Shown: positions 1-5,648 of the stretch, piece after piece | How positions within the stretch are numbered: position 1 is the first letter of the stretch | Layout of the letters: every line of letters begins with the position of its first letter | From: Methanomassiliicoccus sp. UBA6 | GTDB lineage: Archaea; Thermoplasmatota; Thermoplasmata; Methanomassiliicoccales; Methanomassiliicoccaceae | DNA: 8,046 nt | NCBI GenBank assembly: GCA_002508545.1 | Contig: DAVH01000025.1 | Span: forward strand, 58,387-66,432 | Reading direction: 5' to 3' | Position numbers and translations under genes: made by a program | The notes under the pieces: generated by a model | The model's database searches: none | What the model was told of the DNA's origin: nothing | What the model saw: the letters and a program-made list of their open reading frames with translations, nothing else

Positions 1-122
1 ATCTCCTGCGCCGACTTAGGCTGGCGCACCGTGGCCACGAGGATCTTGATAGAATACTCGTCGGTCAGCAGTTGCGATACTCGGAGGATGTCTATGCCAA
101 TCCCCTCGTCATCCACCATCAT
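1..122 (-). CDS. Helix-turn-helix regulator, N-terminal part (runs off left edge)
   Basis: The minus strand is open from an ATG-ATG pair at 122/119 to the window edge, giving 40 residues. The readable part is acidic at the N-terminus (MMVDDEGIGIDILRVSQLL) and then carries LTDEYSIKILVATVRQPKSAQE. That second stretch closely matches residues 14-36 of the neighbouring regulator at 277-639 (shared pattern L-x-(T/S)-DEY-x2-KIL-x-AT-x3-P-x-S-x-Q). It therefore looks like the first helices of an ArsR/winged-helix DNA-binding domain, and the two proteins look like paralogues. I chose the start at 122 because a TATA box lies about 20 nt upstream and the DNA beyond it is AT-rich and looks non-coding. 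An in-frame ATG at 177-179 would add 19 residues and cannot be excluded. The recognition helix and the rest of the protein are outside the window, so target and ligand are unknown. Confidence 0.72.
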   Translation of the reverse strand, partial: MMVDDEGIGIDILRVSQLLTDEYSIKILVATVRQPKSAQE

Positions 123-136
123 TGGGGATATGGACT

Positions 137-146
137 TTATATTAAA
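137..146 (-). promoter_or_regulatory. TATA box for the left-edge regulator
   Basis: Read on the minus strand this is TTTAATATAA, centred about 20 nt before the ATG at 122. It would place transcription start at or just after the ATG pair, so a leaderless mRNA probably uses the second ATG (119) or the first. A second AT-rich stretch on the same strand (CATAAATATTAAAG, 213-226) could be an alternative promoter feeding the upstream ATG at 179. Confidence 0.5.
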
Positions 147-276
147 TTGTCGTTGGCTTGTTCTACCCAGAATACCCATCCCCATTCTTTGGGGGGAGAA
201 AGTCTTGTTTACCTTTAATATTTATGGACGCCGCCCGGCCTTAAGAACGCTCGACCGATGGCGTTGATCACGTCGT

Positions 277-639
277 TCAGACGTCCTCGCCCTCGTCGAT
301 GATCGAAGGACCGATGCGGGAGAGCTCGGACTCGGGCAGGAAGTCGATCTCGATGTCGAACTTGCCCGCGGCGAAGGTGACCTTGGCCATGTTGACCGCG
401 CACTCGTAGTAGGACACCTTCTTTCCCCGGTAGACCTCCTCGTAGCCTACGCACTTGACCAAGCCGTGCTCCTCCATCTTGGCCACGCGCCGGTAGGCGA
501 CGGCGATGGGGATGGCACAGCCCCGGCTGATCTGCTGGACCGACATGGGATGCTTGTATGTGGCACTTAGGATCTTTCCGGCGTACTCGTCGGAGATGAG
601 CCGCGACAGTTCTTCATCGCGGAACTCGATTCCTTCCAT
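277..639 (-). CDS. Winged helix-turn-helix transcriptional regulator
   Basis: A small protein of 120 residues that fits an archaeal ArsR-like winged-helix regulator. Residues ~11-61 form the HTH core (DEYAGKILSATYKHPMSVQQ, then a recognition-helix region PIAVAYRRVAKMEEHGLV). Residues ~62-80 look like the beta-wing (YRGKKVSYYE). The last ~40 residues are acidic (FDIEIDFLPESELSRIGPS, then IIDEGEDV) and may be an effector or dimerisation part. The ATG at 639 is preferred over an in-frame TTG at 648, because a TATA box is centred 26-27 nt upstream, which makes the ATG the 5' end of a leaderless mRNA. The protein has three cysteines (C41, C63, C80) in no obvious metal-site spacing. It is a likely paralogue of the protein at 1-122. 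An operator-like palindrome lies just upstream of its promoter, suggesting autoregulation (inference). The ligand and regulon cannot be read from the sequence. Confidence 0.85.
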   Translation of the reverse strand: MEGIEFRDEELSRLISDEYAGKILSATYKHPMSVQQISRGCAIPIAVAYRRVAKMEEHGLVKCVGYEEVYRGKKVSYYECAVNMAKVTFAAGKFDIEIDFLPESELSRIGPSIIDEGEDV

Positions 640-661
640 CGGATTCAAGAAAATATCGGGG

Positions 662-669
662 TTATTAAA
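662..669 (-). promoter_or_regulatory. TATA box of the HTH regulator at 277-639
   Basis: On the minus strand this is TTTAATAA, centred 26-27 nt upstream of the ATG at 639, the standard archaeal spacing for leaderless transcription. It is flanked by AATATC (652-657) and GATATT (670-675), so a protein bound to those half-sites would cover the TATA box. Confidence 0.6.
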
Positions 670-680
670 GATATTCGCAT

Positions 681-704
681 AAAAATATCAAGCTTGATAT
701 TTTT
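681..704. repeat. 24-bp perfect palindrome (candidate operator)
   Basis: Every base from 681 to 704 pairs with its mirror base about the centre between 692 and 693. The core is ATATCAAGCTTGATAT, flanked by four A on the left and four T on the right. It sits about 12 bp upstream of the TATA box of the HTH gene at 277-639. That position suits a DNA-binding dimer acting on the pre-initiation complex. As RNA it could form a weak AU-rich hairpin with no loop, so a DNA site is more likely. Confidence 0.6.
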
Positions 705-706
705 TA

Positions 707-818
707 TTTCTCGTTATCAATATCAATCCAGATTTCGTGTCTTATTGCTTCATATGGGCCCCCGAATGCCGCATTTTCCTAATGTCGGTTCCAGATTCCT
801 GAATCCGATAACGAGAAA
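707..818. repeat. Long-range inverted repeat, 12-bp arms
   Basis: TTTCTCGTTATC at 707-718 is exactly the reverse complement of GATAACGAGAAA at 807-818, with 88 nt between the arms. Both arms lie in the non-coding gap between the HTH gene and the GvpD-like gene. The spacing is too wide for a simple terminator hairpin. It fits two opposed binding sites for one protein, or the ends of an old insertion, though no target-site duplication or transposase remnant is visible. Confidence 0.5.
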
Positions 819-834
819 AGCATGTATCTTAATA

Positions 835-853
835 GATAATGATAATGGATAAT
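835..853. repeat. Three near-tandem GATAAT repeats
   Basis: GATAAT occurs at 835-840, 841-846 and 848-853. The repeat lies between the end of the GvpD-like gene and the inverted-repeat arm at 807-818, which also begins with GATAA. Function is unknown; it may be a simple low-complexity tract. Confidence 0.4.
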
Positions 854-901
854 GGCCGCGGCTGTACCGTTGAGGCGATGAACGAATAAGAAAATGGGGA
901 G

Positions 902-908
902 AAAAAAA
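902..908 (-). terminator. Oligo-T terminator after the GvpD-like gene
   Basis: On the minus strand, seven T follow about 11 nt after the TGA of the GvpD-like gene and are preceded by the GC-rich run GGGGGACC. Archaeal RNA polymerase commonly terminates at such U-runs without needing a strong hairpin. No strong stem is visible here. Confidence 0.5.
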
Positions 909-919
909 GGTCCCCCGGC

Positions 920-2545
920 TCAGATCATCGGGATCAGGCGCGGGGCCGGCAGCGCGTCGACGTTGCCGGAGAAATCGAGATAGTAGTACGGCGAGTGGGG
1001 CTTCATCCCCGCGAGCATGACGCACCCCGCCATGTTCTCGAACCGGAGATGGATCTTGGCCTGCTCCCGCAGCATCGGCAGCGACTGCGACATCGCCGAG
1101 GCGATCGCCACCACCACGTGCCCGGCCCGGCGCATGGCGTCGATGTGGGCCAGGGTCTGCTTGAACACGTTGGTCCCGTACACCCCTTCCATGGCGTCGT
1201 AGCCCAGCACGCTGAGGTACGGGGAGGACGAGTCACCAAGCATGTACTTGATCTGGGACATCCGCAGGTCCTGCCCGGCGTCCTCGCCCTCGATGGCGGT
1301 GATGAACGGGTAGCTCTGCTCCTGCCCGGCATCGGTGTCCAGAATGCGGAAGCTCCTGGTCAACGGTTCAGGACCGACCAGCATGCGCATCTGCTCGTCG
1401 ACGATCGAGTAGTCCGTCGCGTAGGTCGGAAGCCACACCACTCCCCGCCCCTTCTCCAGGAAGTCGCTCATGATCCCCAGCTCGAGGCAGCGGACCACGT
1501 CGAGGTGGACGTCCAGGTCGAACTCCCACAGGATGAGGGAGCCCTTGGGGAAGCCGCCGAAGTACTGGTCGATGTAGAAGTTGCCGGACGACACCGTCCG
1601 CGGGGTGGGGTCCTTGACCGCCACGTGCTTGGACATGTGCTCCGGTATCTTCACCCAGGTGGGCTCGAAGACGGACATGCGCCCGCCGGTAAGAGTGAGG
1701 TAGTACTTCCACTGGTCGACCGAGACACCCCTCAGCTTCTCGATCACCATCTGCCTTATCCTGCGGCCGTCGCAGTCACCGGACTGCATCTGGATGACGC
1801 CGTCGCCCAGGTAGTCGAGGGAGGTCTTCCCCGATTCCTCGAGGGTGTAGATGATGTTGGTGCCCGAGTTCTCCACCAGGTCCTTCTGCAGCGTGTTGAT
1901 GATCCTCTCCGCGCTGATCCCGTACCGCTCGGAGAGCGCGTTTATCGAGTCGACCACCACCAGCGTCTTCCTCGGCAGGTTCGACTCCGCGAGGTCGTAG
2001 GCGACCTCCATCTCCGGTAGGATGACCCCGAGGTCAAGGGTGATCTCGTCCTGGGTGATCTCGCCGGTGAAGCCTTCCTCTCCCTCGCCTCCGACCTCGC
2101 CCGCCTCCACCTGGCCCTCCAGCCTCTGGAGCTCGGAGCGCACGACCGTCGGCGATTGCTCCTGCTTGTTCAGCACCTTGAGGAGGTCTTTCGCCGCGAG
2201 GAGCGTCAGGTGCTCGGCCGCCGGGGACTCCCCGATAGCCGGGCCGGTCTCCCGGTTCCTCCTAAGGAAGGTCTTCCCCGCCTTCAGGATGTTGTCCCTC
2301 CGCGCCCGGTCGCGGGCCCACGGGAACTGGCGGAAGAGCGCCTCGTCGGAGACGCGGGTGGAGAGGTAGTAATCGGGCTGCTCGTCGGCAAGCTCCTCGA
2401 TGACCTGCAGTGCCAGCGTGGTCTTCCCAGTACCGGCGTCGCCCTTGAGCATGAGCGAGTGCCCTCCCGGTGCTCGCAAGAAGTCTAGCAACACTTGGGG
2501 AACCTTTCCCCTTTGTTTATCGGCGCTTAGGGAGAACGGCATCAT
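920..2545 (-). CDS. GvpD-like KaiC/RecA-superfamily ATPase (tandem domains)
   Basis: A 541-residue protein with two RecA/KaiC-like domains. Domain 1 has an intact Walker A (GDAGTGKTT, residues 35-43), then YYLSTRVSDEALFRQFPW (59-76), an arginine-rich patch (77-83), and Walker B TLVVVDS (194-200). Domain 2 (~310-535) begins like a KaiC repeat (GGFPKGSLIL), but where a P-loop should follow it has WEFDLDVHLD, so it probably cannot bind ATP through a Walker A. Length and N-terminal layout match the GvpD P-loop family. In haloarchaea GvpD represses gas-vesicle genes and needs its P-loop and arginine-rich regions. No gas-vesicle gene or GvpE is present in this window, so a general signalling or regulatory role is as likely. 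A Gly/Glu-rich acidic segment (~143-170) interrupts domain 1. The start is the first of two adjacent ATGs; an in-frame TAA just upstream rules out a longer form. It is transcribed divergently from purB. Confidence 0.85.
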   Translation of the reverse strand: MMPFSLSADKQRGKVPQVLLDFLRAPGGHSLMLKGDAGTGKTTLALQVIEELADEQPDYYLSTRVSDEALFRQFPWARDRARRDNILKAGKTFLRRNRETGPAIGESPAAEHLTLLAAKDLLKVLNKQEQSPTVVRSELQRLEGQVEAGEVGGEGEEGFTGEITQDEITLDLGVILPEMEVAYDLAESNLPRKTLVVVDSINALSERYGISAERIINTLQKDLVENSGTNIIYTLEESGKTSLDYLGDGVIQMQSGDCDGRRIRQMVIEKLRGVSVDQWKYYLTLTGGRMSVFEPTWVKIPEHMSKHVAVKDPTPRTVSSGNFYIDQYFGGFPKGSLILWEFDLDVHLDVVRCLELGIMSDFLEKGRGVVWLPTYATDYSIVDEQMRMLVGPEPLTRSFRILDTDAGQEQSYPFITAIEGEDAGQDLRMSQIKYMLGDSSSPYLSVLGYDAMEGVYGTNVFKQTLAHIDAMRRAGHVVVAIASAMSQSLPMLREQAKIHLRFENMAGCVMLAGMKPHSPYYYLDFSGNVDALPAPRLIPMI

Positions 2546-2570
2546 CCTCAGCTTCCATTATACGCTGGCG

Positions 2571-2580
2571 TCAATATTAA
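2571..2580 (-). promoter_or_regulatory. TATA box of the GvpD-like gene
   Basis: On the minus strand this is TTAATATTGA, centred about 30 nt upstream of the ATG at 2545, so the mRNA would have a leader of only a few bases. The GAGG directly abutting the ATG pair is too close to serve as a Shine-Dalgarno site. Confidence 0.5.
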
Positions 2581-2716
2581 CCATATCACTATAAAGGATT
2601 TCCGCTCCCGCTTCGCACCGCGAGCAGGAGGCCGCCGCGGGAACATGGCCAGCAAGGTCCCTTTATCGCAGCCCGGCGACCTTTCACCGCACCGCGGGCC
2701 TGCGCGCATGGAATAA

Positions 2717-2724
2717 TTTTAAAT
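2717..2724 (+). promoter_or_regulatory. TATA box of purB
   Basis: TTTTAAAT is centred about 31 nt upstream of the purB ATG at 2752, predicting a start site near 2747 and a nearly leaderless mRNA. A further plus-strand AT-rich match, CTATAAAGG at 2589-2597, is much farther away and less likely to be used. The 206-nt divergent gap (2546-2751) holds these signals and a 6-bp inverted repeat AAGGTC/GACCTT (2654-2659, 2678-2683), and nothing else I can recognise. Confidence 0.55.
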
Positions 2725-2751
2725 CGCCCCCCTTTTATCCTTGGGCCTATC

Positions 2752-4113
2752 ATGCTCATCTGTCCCCTAGATTACCGCTATGGAAGAAAGGAGATGAAGG
2801 CGGTGTTCTCCGAGGAGAACCGCCTCCGCACCCAGCTGCTGGTCGAGGCTGCCCTGGCGAGAGCGCACGCCAAGCTGGGCGACATCCCCGAGGATGCGGC
2901 CGAGATCATCTCGGCGAAGTGCACGCCGGAGCACGTGAAGCTGGAGAGGGTCAAGGCCATCGAGGCCGAGACCAAGCACGACGTCATGTCCATGGTCACC
3001 GCCATCGCGGAGCAGTGCGGCGAGGCCGGCCGGTACGTGCACCTCGGCGCGACGTCCAACGACATCGTGGACACCGCCGCGGCCCTCGAGTTCAAGGATG
3101 CCCTGAGCATCATCGAGCGCGACCTGGACACGCTGATCATCACCATGTCCGCGCTGGCGTTCAAGCACCGCCGCACGGTCATGATGGGCCGTACCCACGG
3201 CCAGTTCGCCATACCGACCACCTTCGGCTTCAAGGTCGCCGGGTACATCTCCGAGCTGCTCCGCCACCGCGAGCGGCTCCGCGAGATCCGCCCCCGGGTG
3301 TGCGTGGGGAAGATGTCCGGGGCCATCGGCACCGGTGCCGGGTTCGGGGAGAAGTTCTTCCAGGTCCAGGAGCTGGTCATGAGGGACCTCGGGCTCGGCT
3401 ACGAGGAGGCGGCCACCCAGCTGGTGAACCGCGACCGCTACGCCGAGCTGGTGTTCGTGCTCGGTCTCATCGCCACTTCTTGCGAGCGCTACGCCACGGA
3501 GGTCCGCAACCTCCAGCGCTCGGAGATCGGCGAGGTCGCCGAGGCCTTCGACGCTAAGAAGCAGGTCGGCTCGTCGACCATGGCCCAGAAGAAGAACCCC
3601 ATGCTCTCGGAGAACATCTCCGGCCTCGCCCGCGTGGTCCGCTCGTACCTCGCTCCGCAGATGGAGTGCATGGTGCTGTGGCATGAACGCGATCTGTCGA
3701 ACTCCTCGGCCGAGAGGTTCATCCTCCCGCACGTGGCGGTGCTCACCGACGACATCCTGGCGAAGATGAACGACGTGTTCGCCCACCTGTCGGTGAACGA
3801 GAGGAACATGCGCCGCAACATCGAGTCGGCCAAAGGCTTCATGATGGCCGAGTCGGTGCTTCTCGCTCTCGCGAGCAAGGGCCTGGGGAGACAGCAGGCT
3901 CACGAGCTGGTCCGCAAGGCCAGCATGAAGGCCGAGGAGGAGGGCAAGGGCCTCAAGGAGGCCCTGAAGGCCAACAGCACGGTGAGGAAATACCTCTCCG
4001 CCAAGGAGCTGGACTCGGTCATGGACCCTGACAACTACGTCGGCAAGGCCCCGGAGATGGTCGACCGCACCATCGCGCGCGCGGAGGCGACGCTGGGGCG
4101 GAAGATCATCTGA
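2752..4113 (+). CDS. purB: Adenylosuccinate lyase
   Basis: This enzyme catalyses two beta-eliminations of fumarate in purine synthesis: SAICAR to AICAR, and adenylosuccinate to AMP. It acts in the cytoplasm as a homotetramer whose active sites use residues from several subunits. The 453 residues show the fumarase/aspartase-superfamily landmarks in order: TKHD (74-77), HLGATSND (97-104), GRTHGQ with the conserved histidine (146-151), and the signature loop GSSTMAQKKNP (273-283) that closes over substrate and carries the catalytic serine. The N-terminus (PLDYRYG) and the length are typical of archaeal and Bacillus-type PurB, and the C-terminal helical domain is complete. The ATG at 2752 fits the TATA box about 31 nt upstream. 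No other purine gene is nearby, so it appears to be transcribed alone, divergently from the GvpD-like gene. Its TGA touches the stop of the convergent hydrolase gene. Confidence 0.96.
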   Translation: MLICPLDYRYGRKEMKAVFSEENRLRTQLLVEAALARAHAKLGDIPEDAAEIISAKCTPEHVKLERVKAIEAETKHDVMSMVTAIAEQCGEAGRYVHLGATSNDIVDTAAALEFKDALSIIERDLDTLIITMSALAFKHRRTVMMGRTHGQFAIPTTFGFKVAGYISELLRHRERLREIRPRVCVGKMSGAIGTGAGFGEKFFQVQELVMRDLGLGYEEAATQLVNRDRYAELVFVLGLIATSCERYATEVRNLQRSEIGEVAEAFDAKKQVGSSTMAQKKNPMLSENISGLARVVRSYLAPQMECMVLWHERDLSNSSAERFILPHVAVLTDDILAKMNDVFAHLSVNERNMRRNIESAKGFMMAESVLLALASKGLGRQQAHELVRKASMKAEEEGKGLKEALKANSTVRKYLSAKELDSVMDPDNYVGKAPEMVDRTIARAEATLGRKII

Positions 4114-4956
4114 TCACCGGGACACGTTGTACTTGTACCGGAGGTGCGACTGCACCGTCCGGGCGAGCATCGGGTTGACCGCCTGAGGGGGCAGCCCGAT
4201 GTCCCGCGCCACCTTCTGCAGCAGCTCCGGGGTCACTTCCATCCCGGTCGAGTTGCGGACGACCGAGCGGTGCACCGTCTGCACCAGCTGCGATGCGTCG
4301 TCCAGCCGCTTGTTGATGGCATGGCCCTCCAGCGGATCGGCCCACGCCGAGAGCATGACCTCCATTCCCAGCGAGCGCAGGCGGCGCAGCGAGCCGAGGG
4401 TCTCGAACGCGTCGTCGTAGATCGGCAGGTCGCCGGGCGCGGGGACGGCGTCGCCGGTGATGGCCACGCGCTCCGACGGCGACCACAGGGTGATCGAGCC
4501 GGCCGAGTGGCCGGGAGTGTGGACGACCTTTAGGCCGAAGGAGGCGACATCGACCTCGTCGCCGTCGGTGACGGCCCGGTCGACGCGCACCGGCCCGGAG
4601 ACCAGGGTGTCGAACCCGGGAACGGGACGCTCGGCCTTCTGGACGGCCGGGTCCTCGATCCACGCCCGCTCGGCGCGGTGGGCGATGACCTCGCACCCGG
4701 TCGCGGCAACGATCTCCGCGGCGGCGCCGATGTGGTCCGGGTGCGAGTGCGTTAGAATGAGCTTGTCGATCTCGTTCGGCCGCCGCCCCATGGCCCTGAC
4801 CTTCTGGAAAATCGCCTTCTCCGAGCCCTTGACCCCCGCGTCGACGAGCGCGAGCTTCTCGCTCTCGATGACGAAGATGTTGACAAATCGGTCCACCGCC
4901 ACGGTGGGCGACACTGGGACCTTGAACGGCAGAGTGATGGAGCGAATGGCAGGCAT
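4114..4956 (-). CDS. Metallo-beta-lactamase-fold hydrolase
   Basis: A 280-residue cytoplasmic MBL-fold protein with no signal peptide. Metal-site motifs run in order: LVDAG (37-41), the signature THSHPDH (69-75), HTPGH (146-150) and TGDAV (167-171). These supply the H-x-H-x-D-H, the second histidine and the bridging aspartate of a dinuclear, usually zinc, site. The place where family members normally have a final metal-ligand histidine (as in PGHG) reads LSAWADPLEGH (202-212), with Trp205 there instead. His212, seven residues on, might substitute. The last ~60 residues form a helical tail as in many thioesterase/glyoxalase-like members. The substrate cannot be predicted: MBL proteins of this class cut thioesters, lactones, nucleic acids or phosphodiesters. 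The ATG at 4956 fits a TATA-like site about 29 nt upstream. The gene converges exactly on purB and is divergent from the flavodoxin gene. Confidence 0.9.
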   Translation of the reverse strand: MPAIRSITLPFKVPVSPTVAVDRFVNIFVIESEKLALVDAGVKGSEKAIFQKVRAMGRRPNEIDKLILTHSHPDHIGAAAEIVAATGCEVIAHRAERAWIEDPAVQKAERPVPGFDTLVSGPVRVDRAVTDGDEVDVASFGLKVVHTPGHSAGSITLWSPSERVAITGDAVPAPGDLPIYDDAFETLGSLRRLRSLGMEVMLSAWADPLEGHAINKRLDDASQLVQTVHRSVVRNSTGMEVTPELLQKVARDIGLPPQAVNPMLARTVQSHLRYKYNVSR

Positions 4957-4981
4957 GATGTGAGGACAATGGCTCTATCCT

Positions 4982-4989
4982 GTTTATCT
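4982..4989 (-). promoter_or_regulatory. TATA-like box of the MBL hydrolase gene
   Basis: On the minus strand this reads GATAAACA after a run of six A, centred about 29 nt before the ATG at 4956. It is a weaker match than the other TATA boxes in the window, but the position is right for near-leaderless transcription. Confidence 0.4.
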
Positions 4990-5093
4990 TTTTTCCAGGG
5001 AGGAAGCCTCATCGGGCGCAATCGTCACGTTCTTAGCGAAGTTCGATGATTGAGCGGCATCTGCGCTGAGCGATGTGCATCGATCGGGCGCAC

Positions 5094-5097
5094 GAGG
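5094..5097 (+). promoter_or_regulatory. Shine-Dalgarno-like site before the flavodoxin start
   Basis: GAGG is followed by GATGATGATG. With three consecutive ATGs at 5099, 5102 and 5105, this core has a normal 7-nt spacer only to the third one. No convincing TATA box is visible at leaderless distance, so this gene probably has a 5' leader, unlike most of its neighbours. Confidence 0.4.
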
Positions 5098-5098
5098 G

Positions 5099-5605
5099 AT
5101 GATGATGAAGGGTATCGTCGCGTTCGACAGCGTGTTCGGGAACACAATGAGGGTGGGCGAGGCCATCGCCGAAGAGCTGAGGGACCAGGGTCACGAGGTC
5201 GAGGTGATCGATCTTGGGAAGTGGGTGCCGTTGCGGGCGGAGGCGGACTTCGCGTTCATCGGCTCCCCGACGCGCAACGGGCGCATGACCTCTCGGTCGA
5301 AGAGGTTCGTGAAGAGGCTGAGGAAGTCCAACTGGGCTGCGAGGACGGTCGTGATGTTCGACACCGTCCTGCGCCTGCCGGAGAAGGAGAGGTACCGGGA
5401 GCGCATGATCAGGTGGACGGAGAACGGGGCCGCCCCCCGGCTGAAGGCGCTGGCCGAGAAGAGGGGGCTGAAGGTGCATCCCGAGGTCCTTCGCCTCGAG
5501 GTCACCGGCATCCGAGGCCCGCTGGCGCCGGGAAGTCTGGACCGCGCGAGGGAGTTCGCGCGCGAGACGATGAAGGTTATCGAGGGCGCGTCCTCAAGCC
5601 ATTAG
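5099..5605 (+). CDS. Flavodoxin-domain protein
   Basis: A small soluble protein of 166-168 residues with a flavodoxin fold. The first strand and phosphate loop read KGIVAFDSVFGNTMRVGEAI; DSVFGNT corresponds to the T/S-x-T/S-G-x-T loop that holds the FMN phosphate. A second motif, FIGSPTRNGRMT, matches the flavodoxin GSPTY loop that flanks the isoalloxazine ring, with Arg in place of the usual aromatic residue. The segment VVMFDT corresponds to the third flavin-contact loop. A basic stretch (SKRFVKRLRKSNWAAR) and an extra charged helix (EKERYRERMIRW) follow. The expected role is one-electron transfer or FMN-dependent reduction with an unknown partner. The start could be any of three ATGs in a row; an in-frame GTG at 5075 is less likely. 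It is divergent from the MBL hydrolase and convergent with the unknown gene at 5649-6164. Confidence 0.85.
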   Translation: MMMKGIVAFDSVFGNTMRVGEAIAEELRDQGHEVEVIDLGKWVPLRAEADFAFIGSPTRNGRMTSRSKRFVKRLRKSNWAARTVVMFDTVLRLPEKERYRERMIRWTENGAAPRLKALAEKRGLKVHPEVLRLEVTGIRGPLAPGSLDRAREFARETMKVIEGASSSH

Positions 5606-5630
5606 AGAGCGTGTGCTCTTCCTGCGTGCG

Positions 5631-5648
5631 GCCTCATGACGTTGAGGC
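5631..5648. terminator. Hairpin between convergent genes
   Basis: GCCTCA (5631-5636) and TGAGGC (5643-5648) form a perfect 6-bp stem around a TGACGT loop. It lies exactly between the stop codons of the flavodoxin gene (ends 5605) and the unknown gene (ends 5649). A smaller stem, AGAGC/GCTCT, is at 5606-5619. Neither has a good T-run, so a role as bidirectional terminator or 3'-end protector is possible but unproven. Confidence 0.35.

Larger units (their letters stand above)
652..724. promoter_or_regulatory. Cluster of AATATC/GATATT half-sites over the regulator promoter
   Basis: Five copies of the hexamer AATATC or its complement GATATT lie within 73 bp: 652-657 (AATATC), 670-675 (GATATT), 684-689 (AATATC), 696-701 (GATATT) and 719-724 (AATATC). 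The first two form an inverted pair around the TATA box, and the middle two are the arms of the perfect palindrome. The arrangement resembles a multi-site operator for a dimeric winged-helix protein, most simply the adjacent regulator acting on its own gene. The region is AT-rich, which raises the chance of coincidental copies. Confidence 0.45.

Noticed and set aside
180..200. CCCC/GGGG hairpin at 184-197
   Set aside because: It is a homopolymer stem without symmetry beyond the runs and has no T-run in the direction of the nearby minus-strand gene.
779..823. 14-codon minus-strand ORF in the gap upstream of the HTH regulator
   Set aside because: It is too short, has no ribosome site, and the AT-rich stretch before it is at the wrong distance for a promoter.
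640..919. Possible mobile-element remnant bounded by the 12-bp inverted repeats
   Set aside because: There is no transposase fragment, no target-site duplication, and the interval is only 88 nt, so I kept it only as a paired-site observation.
995..2020. 341-residue open frame on the plus strand inside the GvpD-like gene
   Set aside because: It is antisense to a clear ATPase gene, is rich in His/Arg/Gly/Val with no domain, and is explained by high GC at third codon positions leaving few stops on the opposite strand.
2654..2683. Inverted repeat AAGGTC/GACCTT in the purB upstream region
   Set aside because: Six-base arms 18 nt apart in a 200-nt GC-rich gap are expected by chance, and the repeat is not positioned against either TATA box.
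2767..3903. 378-residue open frame on the minus strand opposite purB
   Set aside because: purB is unmistakable. The antisense frame is a His/Leu/Gly/Asp-rich shadow without motifs.
4106..4969. 287-residue frame on the same strand as the MBL hydrolase but in another register
   Set aside because: It has Arg/Gly/Ala-rich low-complexity composition, while the other register carries all MBL metal motifs.
5033..5479. 148-residue minus-strand frame opposite the flavodoxin
   Set aside because: It is a Pro/Arg/His-rich shadow of a recognisable flavodoxin gene.
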